64,000 nucleotides of DNA. Source: Euborellia annulipes (taxonomy: Eukaryota; Arthropoda; Insecta; Dermaptera; Anisolabididae). The first letter of the stretch is position 1. Every line of letters starts with the position of its first letter. The translations under genes were made by a program, and so were the position numbers. This document shows positions 1-12,100 of the stretch, piece by piece. The notes beneath the pieces were generated by a model, which had not been told where the DNA came from, did no database searches, and saw only the letters and a list, made by a program, of their open reading frames with translations. The stretch covers positions 54,697 through 118,696 of the forward strand of contig JAKCPI010005258.1 in NCBI GenBank assembly GCA_023213315.1, read 5' to 3'.

Positions 1-239
1 TTTCCCTGTAACATTTGTAAGTGAGGTATGAATATTTTTTTTTTGTCTAACAACTATTTTGTAATATTTCACTATGTTTGTAGAATGCACTGACGATGAT
101 GTTATTGTATTAACATCGAAATATTTGCAATTAATAAATGTAATTAATTGAGGTGAATTTTGTATTGGCCATTGTCTATTGTTTTATTAATAATCAAATT
201 ACAAGCCAATTTGGAGAAGTATTTATTTAAAAAAAAAAT

Positions 240-320
240 TATTGAAAAAATGTCTTTGTGAGGCCCCGGGCCCGGAGCCCTCAGGGTTCAGGGATATACA
301 GTATTTTAAAAATATTTTTG
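240..320. repeat. Stray copy of the unit tandemly repeated at 1.2-1.5 kb
   Basis: This stretch contains GGCCCGGAGCCCTCAGGG, then the same 'ttcagggatatac.gtatttt' tail that ends the tandem array at about 1470-1500. It is probably a fragment of the same element. The neighbouring poly-purine and C-rich runs at 330-380 carry no further signal. Confidence 0.5.
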
Positions 321-596
321 TGTATGTATGAGGGGGATATTTAAAAATGAGTTCGCTCCCCCTCCCCCCGAAAAAAAAAGCGAAGCGAATCCCCGACTCC
401 TAACACATGATGCGAATAATCTACCATTTGACTACGATTCTGGGGCTTATTTTAAATATAACTCAACAAATTTTATATGTATCATTGGTAATTAAAAAGG
501 GAACAATGAGTGAATATTTGGATAAATATATCTATAATTACGTATTTTTCATATCGACGAATAATTATATATATTTTTTTTTATTTATTTATTCAG

Positions 597-3503
597 GTGA
601 CATCAGCAAGCAAAGCAATAATAAAAGACGAGTCTTACGATTCCCTAGCGACTGGGGCCTTACGGGGTCTTAGCCCTGCTAAGTCCACTCAGGGTGAAGT
701 CATAGCGATCATAGTCAATACGACCCTTGCCGAGTTCGGAAATGGTTCCCTCACTCTCGGCGAAGGGTAAGCAACCTCATGTTTATCATCATCATCATCA
801 TCTGTTATGTCAACCAGCTATGTTTATTGTTTCAGTTAAACATATTCGTTTACCACGCTTTAGGGTTATTCTATAATACTTAAGCTTAAGTTTTATTTGG
901 ATTATGAAATTGTTTCTTTTTCACTATGAAAATAGTAGCCAAGCATTTTTTTAATATTTATAAATTTCGGCCTTCTAATATTGGTCCTCGTCTAGTGTGG
1001 GAATGAAGGGGGTCAAATTTTTTTTCTATCTGTAAATATAAAGATTTTTGACTTGATTGAGATAATTTGTAACAACTAGAAGGTCCTCTTTAAGCATAAT
1101 AAGTTTGGCTTCGAAATTCCAACGGGAAGTTGGCCAAATAGAGCGTGACCAGTGGCGTAACGTACGCCCCCGCAGACCCCGCGATGCGGAGGGGCCCCGG
1201 ACCTTGGGGAGCCCACGGGCCGGGCCGGGCCGGGCTAAATAACTGTATCTCCTCAGGGCTCCGGTAAAAACGAAAAAATTAAGATAAAAAAAATTAATGA
1301 AAATTTGTCCTTAAAAGGGCCCGGGGCCCTCAGGGTTCAGGTTAAAACGGAAAAATTTAGATTAAAAAAAAAAATTAATGAAAATTTGTCTTTAAAAGAG
1401 CTTGGGGTCCTCAGTGTTCCGGTAAAAACAGAAAAATTTAATGAAAATTTTTCTTTTAAAGGGCCCGGGCCCCTCAGGGTTCAGGGATATACTGTATTTT
1501 TAAAATATTTTTTGTAAGGTCTAATAATGGGGCCCGAAATACAGGTTGCGGAGGGGCCCAGCTAAAAAACGTTAGGCCACTGAGCGTGACAGACAGACGG
1601 ACATTAACGAATTATTTAATAAATTTATAGGTCTCTTATAAAATTAAAAGGCATATTCATATTAAATTTAATATTCATTAATATTTTATAATAACGTAAA
1701 TGTTATTTCTCTAATATATTAAACAACATAAGTTGTCATTTGTATCTCAAACGGCAGAGGGGGCACGGAAACAGGTCATTTCGTCTAGAGTGTCGTAGGG
1801 GTAAAATATGTCTCTCGGGCCGTCCAATAAAACCTACATCGAAATAGGCTTAAGAATGTTAAATAAGTGATGGTAAAACACACATGTCATTTAACTTTAA
1901 CAAATTGGTGAGAAACATTAAAGTTAGAGCATGATGATCATCATTTTACGCTAATTAAAGTCACATAGCAATTCATTTTACTTTCCCGCTAGTTAAAGTA
2001 TCATTCTTGTTCCGACTAACTTGTAAGTTTATTAATTGGGTGTTAAAAATACATGAGCTTAAATCATATTTTTATAAAGTGAGAAAACATTTTTATTTTT
2101 CACTAATTCCAGACAATTAATGATTTAGTGAAAAGGAAACCTTCTAAACTAAGTGAGCACAAAATATTTTTATTTCTTATCAAATAGCAACAGAAATATC
2201 GATGTTAAATTATAGAGACGTGAAAAGGGCGGTGTTATGTACAATAAAATAAGGTCATGAATTGTTTGTCCACACCTTTATAAATGAATGAATAAACTTT
2301 TATTTTTCTTCGCTTAGCATAATATAATATTTGATAGATTGATTAGAAATGAATTTTATCATTTAAGCAATAAAAATAATGCTATTAAATTTGTATCCTA
2401 ATCAATTTATTTTAATAAAATAATAAACAAGAATAAGAAATTATTTCGAATAAATTAGCAAATACAGTATGTAAATTAATACAATTTTATTAATTAAAAT
2501 AGGAGTGGGTAGATTTGGAAACAACAACTTTAATTGTAATTAAAATACTCTATTTGTGTTAAAAGATCGATGATTTTTTTTATGTAGATGTCTAGTATGT
2601 TTATTAATTAATTTGGATATTTAAATGCAACAGGTGGAAGCTGAAAATGGAGATGATATCTGTGGGGAAACCATGTGAATGTATTTTATTGCCGATCTGG
2701 AGAAAAGAACTTGCTCCACATCTAGATACAAATGAGGTAATAGAGAAATTTCTTTTTTAACAGTCGAGTTTTAAATTCTTTAGATACGTAGAGCTTATAG
2801 CTGGTAGTTCAGGATAGGTGAAAAGGAGAAGAAAAACAGCAGCTAGTCTTATAATGTAAAACGACTAGCTGTTGTTTCTCTTCTTTTTACCTATCCTGTT
2901 TAAATTCTTTCTCATTTTTCTTTAATTATGTTAAATTCTAGGATTTTTTAAATATCTAATAATGTCAAATAAATTTTATTATCAAAAAATCTTTTAAAAG
3001 AATAGTGATTAGAGCTAAATGAATGTTTCTTTATTTTATAGGCCTATAAACAAATACGATGTCGAGAGACCAGTGGACCTAATGGCTTCAAATGGGTTAC
3101 ACTTCAAGAATTTAATCAGTCCCATTGCCACCATCGGCCAACGGCTGCACCGGCATTTCTAATTGGAATAGTGGTAGGTGGAGTGTGTCTTTTAGGTATT
3201 ATTGCGACCTTGGTATGGTTCTGTCATCGACGACGTCGTAGACGATGGCTTAACGTTCCCACCCAAGATAAACCAGCAGCACCAATGACAACGACTGCAC
3301 CTTTACCGATAGTTCGAACGGCAGGAAATCGTCGAGATCCTGCTGCATTAAGAATGGTAGTTCCTGATGGACGCACATATCGCGAGACTGAATTACACGT
3401 TATTGTGGAAAGAGCAGAACCTCTAAATCAACCAATATCAAATTCAAATTCAGGATTTAGTGTTCCACCAAAAGATGGGCCTCTACCACCAGCTCAAAGG
3501 TGA
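597..3503 (+). CDS. C-terminal three exons of a single-pass membrane protein, LRR-cap-like ectodomain (partial)
   Basis: Exons 597-766, 2634-2736 and 3042-3503 join in phase (2 then 0) with AG/GT borders on every internal side and end at TGA 3501-3503; together they encode about 245 residues. The 5' part of the gene lies left of the window or of 597. The second and third exons carry a Cys pattern CxC (residues CEC after GKP), then single cysteines in IRC and SHC, then a hydrophobic helix (about 23 residues starting AFLIGIVVGG), followed by a stop-transfer run of six arginines (CHRRRRRRW). This order suggests a type I protein with an outer Cys-capped domain and a cytoplasmic tail of about 90 residues rich in Pro, Ser and Thr. 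CxC plus two later Cys next to a final beta-like stretch resembles an LRR C-terminal flank, but I recognise no named family. An AATAAA near 3624 could serve polyadenylation. The coding strand is opposite to the neighbouring Highwire gene. Confidence 0.72.
767..2633 (+). other. Intron of the membrane-protein gene
   Basis: The intron runs from donor GTAAGC at 767 to acceptor CAG at 2631-2633. It holds the hAT-like element at 1150-1582. The remainder (771-1149 and 1591-2630) is AT-rich with no coding signal that I can see. Intron phase 2 is preserved between the flanking exons. Confidence 0.6.
1150..1582. mobile_element. Non-autonomous hAT-like element with internal tandem repeats
   Basis: The element starts CAGTGGCGTAACGT and ends ACGTTAGGCCACTG, giving imperfect terminal inverted repeats. 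It is flanked by a perfect 8-bp direct duplication AGCGTGAC (1142-1149 and 1583-1590), the target-site length of hAT transposons. Inside are about three tandem units of roughly 90 bp, each with a GGGCCC/CCTCAGGGTTC block and an A-rich half (near 1240, 1315, 1400 and 1460). No transposase is present. It sits in an intron. Confidence 0.78.
2805..2903. repeat. Small foldback palindrome in an intron
   Basis: CAGGATAGGTGAAAAGGAGA at the left is mirrored by the right arm ending TTTTACCTATCCTG; arms are about 40 bp around a spacer near 2855. It lies in the intron between exons 2 and 3 of the membrane-protein gene. It could be a short MITE or a transcribed hairpin. Confidence 0.7.
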
Positions 3504-4397
3504 AAAAATATTGAGACTGAATTCTCAAGAAAATAAGAACATCAAGAGTCCATACGAGACTGAAGAATAATAATATAAATCTATGTTCCATAAAAAAAGA
3601 AGAATTCTAATAAGCACAACGAAAATAAAAACAAATCACTCAAACATATTCAAGTGTCATAAACGATTCTCTCTAATATACTATTTATTTATCTAAAATG
3701 AACTTTCTACTACTCGCTAACCAACTGCCTTCTATGTATAACTTTTCATCTTTCTAGAAGATTACATACAATATAGGGAGATCTCTTTTAAAGAAAAAAA
3801 ATTAGAATGTAGTGCTCGTTAAATAAAATGACATTGTTCCTAATAGAGAATCAAATCAGTAATGTGTAAATTAACATTCCAATAGATTTTAGAAATCATA
3901 GAAAATTCTTTAAATAGACAAAATAAATGATCAAACCACACCAAAGATTAACCAAATATAATCGATATATGGATAGTTTGTCTAATGTATGGTAGAATTT
4001 GAAAACATTCTTCTTTTAAAAAATTTTCAGAAGAGTAAAAATTGAAACTAGTCTTAACAGTATATAAATAGTTCTAGTTCAAAGAAATAAAGTTAAAAAC
4101 TTAAAAAAAAAAATTGGTTTGATGGAAAAGTATTTCAATTTTAATTAAATAAAAGTTAATGTGCCATGAAAATAACTATATTAGTTATGGTGAAATTTAT
4201 AAATATAAACTATAGTATTAAAATCTTTTTGTTTGAATGATGATGGTGTTTCTTCAAATCTGTGATATGTCACACTTATGTACAAAATAATTATTAAAAT
4301 GTTTCTTAAAATATGTAATTAATTCCCTATTTTTTATTCAGTTAAGATGATGATTGATTTGTTTATTCATAGTTATATTGTAAAATTAAAATATTAA

Positions 4398-4432
<35 letters not shown>

Positions 4433-5770
4433 ATGAATAATTTTTTCTCGGAAGTGACGGTCGCCCCCCTCCTCCCACTTTAATCCGTCCCTAGGATGAT
4501 GTCATTGCGCAAGAAAATCCAAATATGCTGAACTTCTGCGCATCTGATCGTACAGTCGGAGCCACAAGTGCCTGATGTGTTCGAGAGTGGAGCTTTGAGC
4601 TTAATCAACCAAACCACTAATTTTTAAAATAAATAAATCATCTTTTTTTAATGCAACTGAAATGGAAAGGCTACTTTTAGACAACACTGATGGCTAAACA
4701 TTTTGGTTGCCTGAGCTCAAGGTTCCACTCTCTAGTACTTCTTCTTTCTTGTGGTTCGGACTGTACCATCCCTCTACAAGCTCAACTCGAGTGGAAGAAA
4801 TGAAACGTTTCGTAACGTAGCGTCTACCGTGTGAAAAGAAGTTTCACTTCAAAACTTTTTGCAGGGGAAAATTATTCATTTAGAATGTTAAATTAAAAAC
4901 ATATATATATATTCATTATTATTTTTGTTGAAATTATTAAAATGAAATGATTAGAGAATCTCGAAAATGATTTCTAGTAAAATAAATTATATCCTGCACT
5001 AATGATAGCCAGCCATTCTGCTTTAGACTGTTTATAATATAAATTGGTTCTCATATTATTTTATTTCTCTCAATCTCTCATCATTTGCACCCAGCATTAA
5101 TTTCAACAATCTTATATAATTATAATATAATATTTATAACAAATAAGATATGGCTCACCAATTTGGAAAGGAGAATAAACCTGAAAGATGATGTATTTGA
5201 TGATTTTCATTAGATGACTTGTTGAAGCACTTAATTGATATAAAAAATCACCACTAATTAAATTTACTAAATGATTTTAATTAAATTCACTTGTTAATAA
5301 TGTCTAGATTAAATTTTTAACACGAACTTTTCACGAGTTGTTTAATGAATAAAATAAATCACACTAACACTAACAATCAAAGCGGGAGAACGAAAGATCC
5401 AGAAAGATCTCGAACACCATGAAGCTAACAACTAGCACTCTCTGTTGAGTGTTATGTTAATCAAAGTTTAATTGTTCAAAAATTCAAAAAAATTATTGCT
5501 ACATTATGTCTATATTATACCAAATATATTGTAGGCCTACTATTTAAGCAGTAATAAGAACTTATTTATTTAAAAAAATAAAAATTGACTGAATGAGAGT
5601 GTATGGTGTTATTTCAAACGTAAAGGTTTCAAAGAGTTTAGAGATATATAAATATTCACAAAAAAAGGACAATCCAAATTTTTTGACGAGAATAATTAAT
5701 TCCTTCCCTCATTGGATGTGTAAAAATCGCTAACCACAGCTATTCTAGGTACACTAGAGCGGCCTTAAGG
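3504..5770. other. Intergenic stretch without recognisable genes
   Basis: This is AT-rich sequence 3' of the membrane-protein gene. It contains a poly-T tract around 4408-4432. I found no continuation of the minus-strand Highwire coding sequence here, and no RNA gene. If Highwire continues leftwards, this stretch would be intronic on the minus strand. Confidence 0.5.
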
Positions 5771-6020
5771 CAAGGGCGGATACAAGGGGGGGGGGGGGGT
5801 AAAGGGGGTAATTACCCCCCTGAGATTTGAAAAAAATGTATTTTTAATGTAAAATTTTAAAAATTAATAGTTAAAAATTTGATTTTTATTTATATTCTGG
5901 CAAACAAGTACAGAATGCGCCTTTAAATTACAGAAATTAAGAAAAAATTGTGTGCTATGAGACCAGTCACACCAGATTACCCCCCCCCCCCCCCGAGAAA
6001 CACCTCTGGATCCGCCACTG
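5771..6020. mobile_element. hAT-like MITE (GGCGGAT.../...ATCCGCC ends)
   Basis: The ends read CAAGGGCGGATACAAG and CTGGATCCGCCACTG. A perfect 8-bp duplication CCTTAAGG flanks the element (5763-5770 and 6021-6028), which supports hAT. G-run and C-run tracts lie just inside each end. The interior carries a stretch resembling the hairpin arm of the high-copy repeat family (GTGTGCTATGAGACCAGTCA). A second copy is at about 56008-56245. Confidence 0.8.
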
Positions 6021-6653
6021 CCTTAAGGTACGGTATATTTAAGAAACAATGAACGAAAATCGTTTCAATGGACTTTCAGGATTGGATATGAAAATTCATT
6101 TTTCGACTCCGCCTATATCATATTCCATATTAACTTGCATTTTCTAGTCTCCCCTGGGAAATTTCTTAAATAATGAGAGAGCTTTTTTAGCAAATTGATA
6201 CTCGAAAGTCTATAAAAATTTAACATTAAATGAAAATTCTGTTTTGAAATATTCGCAAAATTGCTATAAAAAGCTATTATCTTCTCTTTTCATTTCTATT
6301 TAAAAAAATTTTTAAATTTAAGTCTCACAGAGCCAAAAAAAATCAGACTTTGCAACTTGATTATGCATAGAGGATATATTTTTAATATTCGGGGGGCATG
6401 TTTTGGACAGGTCTGCAAATATATATTATTATAGGAAAAGAATAACATTTTTAAAAATAAGTTTTTTTCATGACACAAATTTTAGCCTATTAAAAATAAA
6501 AGATATATTAAAAATTGTAAAATTAAGTTTACCTAATGTACAATTATTGTTAAACAGGAGAAGGAGAGGTGCAGCCAAAAATAAAAAGCCTCCGATTTTT
6601 CAAAAACCAGAAACGTTTCGAGTTAATTTTAATTTTGTCGTTGAAAATCCTAC

Positions 6654-9182
6654 CTGAAGGGGAGCGCGCCGTCCAGAGCCTGGCTGATGCTGGGCGGAGC
6701 AGCCAGTGCGAAGCCTTTTCCTAACAATGTAGCATTTGTAGAATAGATCTGTTGAGCCAATTCTTCAGTTGTCTCCAAATCTTCATCCATTTCCTCTGCT
6801 GTAAAAAATATAATATCAATGATTTCTATTATTACATGGTAATTTTTTAAAATATTCTCAAAAATAGTTTTTTCTAACTTACAGATTAGAATTAGATTAA
6901 AACTTGCAGTGAAAAAATTCAATTTTATCATTGCAGGGTTATAATTTTAATAATCTTTTTCCCAGAGTCTCATTTATCATTAGATGCATGGGATTCATGA
7001 ATTTCATTGAAAGAGGCTAATAAAAAATGTTTTGTTTAGCAATTTATTGGAGAGAATTTTGTTTACTTCTCAATCTGAACTAACCCCATAAACTGCTAAA
7101 TGAATTATTTTAATTCGAAATAAATGAGTTTTTTCTTATTTATTAATAAGTAGACCCTATATATATTTGTTGCACTTATGGGCCTCCTATAAAGTAAATC
7201 CACTACTCTTTTTCTTTCTTCTAGTCAGATAACATAGAATACCCCATTTAAAGTTTAAAACAAATAAAATTCTAATCACCTGAAATGGCAGGTAGAACTA
7301 AATCTTTGCTCAATAGGGAGGCAGCTGCCATTCCTCCAAGGAAAGAAAGTTCTGCTTCAAGTTGTCGGAGTCCATCACCTGGACTCTGTTGCCATTCATA
7401 GCCAATAACCAAACAACGGAATCCAAAAGTGCAAGCTCTTTCGTCTTTGACATAATCGGAAGCGGTTTCTAAGGAAAACATTACATCATGACCTAAAGAA
7501 CAAATAAAAAATTATACATTTTCTAAACTTTTATTTAAAATAAATAAATAAAAGAGAATATTACCAGGAAGCACTAGTGCGCTTTGAGGCCAATTCTGTG
7601 AAGATCGACTAAAACGATGTAGAACTGGCCAAAATAAAGGCCCACCACTGTTCATATTAGAATCTTCCCCAGAATCTGGATCATGATCAGGATCAACTTT
7701 TGATGTTTCAATTCGTGGAATTGAAATTTGAAGCGAGTCCTCAGCTTGCGCAGTTCCACATCTGGGATCGAATTCAATTGCAAGCCATTTGACTGTTTCA
7801 GGGAATGAAACACTAAAGGAAAAAATAAACATAATTATTATTATTATTGACACAACTTTCTCTTACATTTAGATACCAATTGAAAGTTGTGTGTTATGCC
7901 ATCACACCAGAATTTCTTTGAGCCAATATATATTTAGTTTCAATAAAATACCAGAAAGGTAAAATTTATAAACAATTATAGGAAATTAATTTTATTTTCT
8001 CATTCTGTCTTTCCTATATAATACAAGAATAGATGATTCAAACAATTTTGGGAGAAAATGAAAATATACATTTTTAAGAGCAAATAATTAATTTATGAAT
8101 TTAAATCAAAATAGTTGACAAAGTTTGACAAAAATTGAAAAAACTCAAAAAGAACATCAGTAAAATACTAGTACTAGTTGGCCAATTTCATTCTAAAGCT
8201 TCGTGGGTTGACAGGATCGCAATAATTTTTCTCTATATATTATATAAGTATATAATATTTAATTAAGAGTAAATAAAAATTGACTATATGTTATTACTAT
8301 GAACTCAATTTAATAAAGAAAAAAGTATCGGCACGTATTTACTTATATGGAAAATTTCAAAGCGAATGGTGGTTACCTGTAATTAGCCACTGTGGCAGGT
8401 TTATAAGGATGGTCACTTTCTACCCATGCATAATGATGAGATGTTGTTGTAGAAATTAGAGGTAAATTGGAAGTTAATATGATTTCAGAAGAAGTTGGTG
8501 ATTCTTCGATGTTGGATGTTCCAGCAATTAAATTTAAAGCAGCAACATGTGGTAAGAGCTCTTGAATAAGATTTAAAACTTGAACTGCACTCTAAAATAA
8601 AAAAAAAAAAAAAGATTATTAAAATAATGATAAATGAAAAGTCTATAATACAATTGTAGCCTTCCTCCCAAATATTTTTTATAACAGTGGTTTTTACTGG
8701 ACGGTCACACCAAAAATATTTTCAAATATGGCCCCTATTAAGAGAAAAATGCATTTTTTTCGCTTCTAGATTCATTAAATATTATTTATTTTATTATATT
8801 TTCCTCCAGTTCTGGAGACAGTGATTATTTTCCTATGTAATTTTATTTTATTTTAAAAAAATTACTTAATTATTAAATAATATGTTTTAAAATAATTACT
8901 CGTGGGTCTAGAGTAGCCAAAGGGCTGATGTGCGCGAGTACTAATGGAAGAAGAGTAGTTACGATACAGGCATGGCTGAGTACTCGACAAGCATAAACAG
9001 GTGCAGAGGAAGTTGAAGAATTTGTATCATCATCAGTCATACTATGGCATCTTTGTCGGCCTAAAGCAAGTAATTCAGTTGCTCTTTGGACAATTGCTGA
9101 AGTTAAAGTAAGAGTACATCGTGCAGCATGCAGTTCAGCAAATGCTTTGGCTGCAGCAGCTGCCTCGCAATCTCCAGGATTA
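6654..9182 (-). CDS. hiw: Highwire exons 28-32: region after PHR domain 2
   Basis: Residues about 1944-2312. Landmarks: HHYAWVESDHPYKPATVANY, WLAIEFDPRCGTAQAEDSLQ, SALVLPG joined to HDVMFSLETASDYVKDERAC, and LLGKGFALAAPPSISQALDG. These match the segment just before the filamin-type domain in MYCBP2. The final exon ends CCCTTCAG|GTAGG with phase 2, so another exon must follow. None is visible to the left in this window. Confidence 0.9.
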
Positions 9183-12100
9183 CTAAAAAAAAAACAAATT
9201 ATAAGAAAAATAAATATTTCATCTACCTATTACGTTATTAATTAAAATATATATATTTATAATTACCTATAATAAAGAATACTAGGGATTTGTCCTCGAG
9301 TTTGAGTGGTGCCATTGAAACTCAAGGAACATGTAGAAAATGTCCAGGTAGAGCTATCGGGACCTTTTACACATCCAAGTCCACCATCTCCATTTGAAGT
9401 TCTTCCCCCATGATTTCGCAATCGGATAGCATATTTTACGCATTCTCTAATTGGCACGGGACGTTCAAATCTAACTTCTGCAATGTCATTAGAAGAACAA
9501 TCCTCTGGACTATAAGTTCCACGAACTACTTCTAAACTATTCCACCGTTGTCCTGTGGATGAACATCCCTCTCCAGATCCTCCGCTGGTCTGAAAGTAAA
9601 AAAGTGAAAATTTTCATATCAAATTTATTTATTTCAAAGATGTTGATAAGAGAAGTGGCTGGCTGTTCAACGATTTTTATTTCAATTTTTTCCATATATG
9701 ATTACCACCAGAAGATATATATAATATAAATAAATTTCCATTTGAATGAGGCCTCAATTTTCGACTTTGAAGCCACAAAAACAATCAAACAAGAAATTCG
9801 TAAAGAAAATGGATAAAGAAATGGATATTTTCTAAAATTTAGGAAAAATTGTTCGCATAAATATAATTTAATTTAAAATTAATTTTCTTACATCATCCAA
9901 AAGTTCTAGTTCATATTCGTAGGTTCCAAGGCCTCCATAGAGACAAACTCCAGCAACAACCAAACCAGGTCTGTCAACACTAAAACAAATTGCATCTGGA
10001 GATCCATTTCCAGTATTCCAAGAACGACTTTGATTTGTCCGTGTAAATCGCGAAGGTGTAGCATGAAGGACACGTCCACAAGCTCCTCCAGCTTCCTCCT
10101 AAAAGTATTTAATTAATTAAGATAAATAAATTGTATGTATAATAAATTTGTAAATAAAAAAAAAACATACATCAGTGCCAGAGGATTGACTAGCAAGCTC
10201 TGCGACAACACGTGCTAACAAATGACAACTATGACGCACTAGTTCCGGTGATCTGGTTACCCGTTCATGTAAAAGAGCCTGACGAACTGGAGCAGTGACC
10301 ACATCGAGAAGTCGTTCAAGGACTTCGCGGAATGTCCAATTAACCAAAGAATTTCCAAATTCCATCTAAAATTATCATAATAAAAAAGTTTTTAAATCTT
10401 GATAAAAGTACTTTGGAAAGACAGTAATTTAGCATGCTGAGAAACATAGTGGCGAAAGTCCGAAATTCAACTATTCAACAATAGCCGGGCAACAAATGAA
10501 TAGGCCAGAATCAATAGCAAAGAATGGAAATATTATTATTAGGAGAATTTTTAATTATAGACCATTTTTGTATTAAATATTTATTAAAAATATATAAATA
10601 CTGTACAACGTTTCGACTGCTTATTCTGCAGCGGTTATCAAGTACTGTGCACTTGATAACGGCTGCAGAATAAGCAGTCGAAACGTTGTACAGTATTTAT
10701 ATATTTTTAAATACAAAAATGTGGTCTATAATTAAAAATTCTCCTAATAATAATATTTCAAACCACAAAAGCTTTAATAAACACAATTGAAATATATTTT
10801 CGCCACTTTGGCATTCAAAAGAGAAGACGTTTTAACTCAAAAATTGAATTTTCGGACTTTCTCCACTCTGATTCTCAGCAGGTGATATTATGATATAATT
10901 CGAAGAACAGATTGAAAATTATTTTCAAAAATAAATTTATAATTATTTATATATATGCAGATATGAAGAAAATATTTTCAAATTTATTAAATATTACCTG
11001 GGTGCGTTGGGTAAGATGCTCTACAAGAAGAGGATATCTATGCGAAGGAGTTGAATTTGGACCATCATTATTTGTAACTTGATTTGAAGAGGAAGAAGAA
11101 GGAGCAGCAGTTGCGGTAATAGTAACATCTGACGAACTCCCTCCAAAATTAAGAGATCCAATCCCCTCATTGATGTCTGGCCATCCTCCAGATAGAATAG
11201 GAAAAGTTGATCGAAGGCGTACAGTTGGAGAACACAGTGCAGCTAATATGGCACTTAATACTCGATCGTTTTCACCCTGAAATATAAATAAATTATCAAA
11301 GTAAGATTAAAAATAAACTCTTAACCCCCCTCCTTCCTTCGCCCTATTATAATTGTCTTCCAATTTTCTCGACTATAAGAACGAGACAGAAAGAGTTCAT
11401 CTCCAAAAATGTCCTGAATGAAAAGTTAATGTCTACAATAAATTAAAATTTTAATCGTTATATTTTTATTATACTTATAGATTATTATATAAATAGAGCT
11501 TAAATTCCTCTATGTCTTCGACGTTTTTTTCACGGCCTTAGCCAAAGATATCAAAAGTAATGTTTTTTTTTTTATAATATAGCCCCATATAAAATTGTAA
11601 TATACCTGTGTATGTAAAAGATGACAAAGGCTGGTCCATTTTAACCAAGGAGTTGGATAAAGAGCATGATAACATTCGACAAATGTATTGTGACATTCGT
11701 CAAGAATTGTGGCAGCAAGTCTAGCTCCACGATGAGCTCCACGAACTACTTTACCACTTCCTCTAGGAGCAGCATCAGATAAAATTTGTTGAAGGAGTCC
11801 GCGAATATCACCGATACATTCTGCCAAGGCAGGTGATTCAGTTGGAAGTCTCCTTAAACCTGAGAAATATGACAAAATATTAACAAAGAAATCGTCTTTC
11901 TTTGAATTGATTTATGTTTTTTTACCTTGATTAGGATAAATTTCATTGGTATATGCTGTTAGAAGACGTAAAGAAGCACGACTAATGTATACAAGTCGCT
12001 CAAGATCAAGAAGAGCGGCATGAAGATTATATCCACTAGAACCAACATCTAAAAGAGCCGCTTTGAAGGTATTCCAAGACCATTGAAGAAGAGTACAGCA

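Noticed and set aside
407..596. Open frame upstream of the first plus-strand exon
   Set aside because: AT-rich, intronic composition, and a clear acceptor (TTATTCAG) at 596. No protein likeness.
1200..1500. CRISPR-like tandem repeat
   Set aside because: The units are imperfect, have no unique spacers of constant length, and lie inside a hAT-like element in a eukaryotic intron.
3504..6653. Further Highwire exons on the minus strand
   Set aside because: I looked for the filamin-domain segment that follows in MYCBP2 and found no open frame with such motifs.
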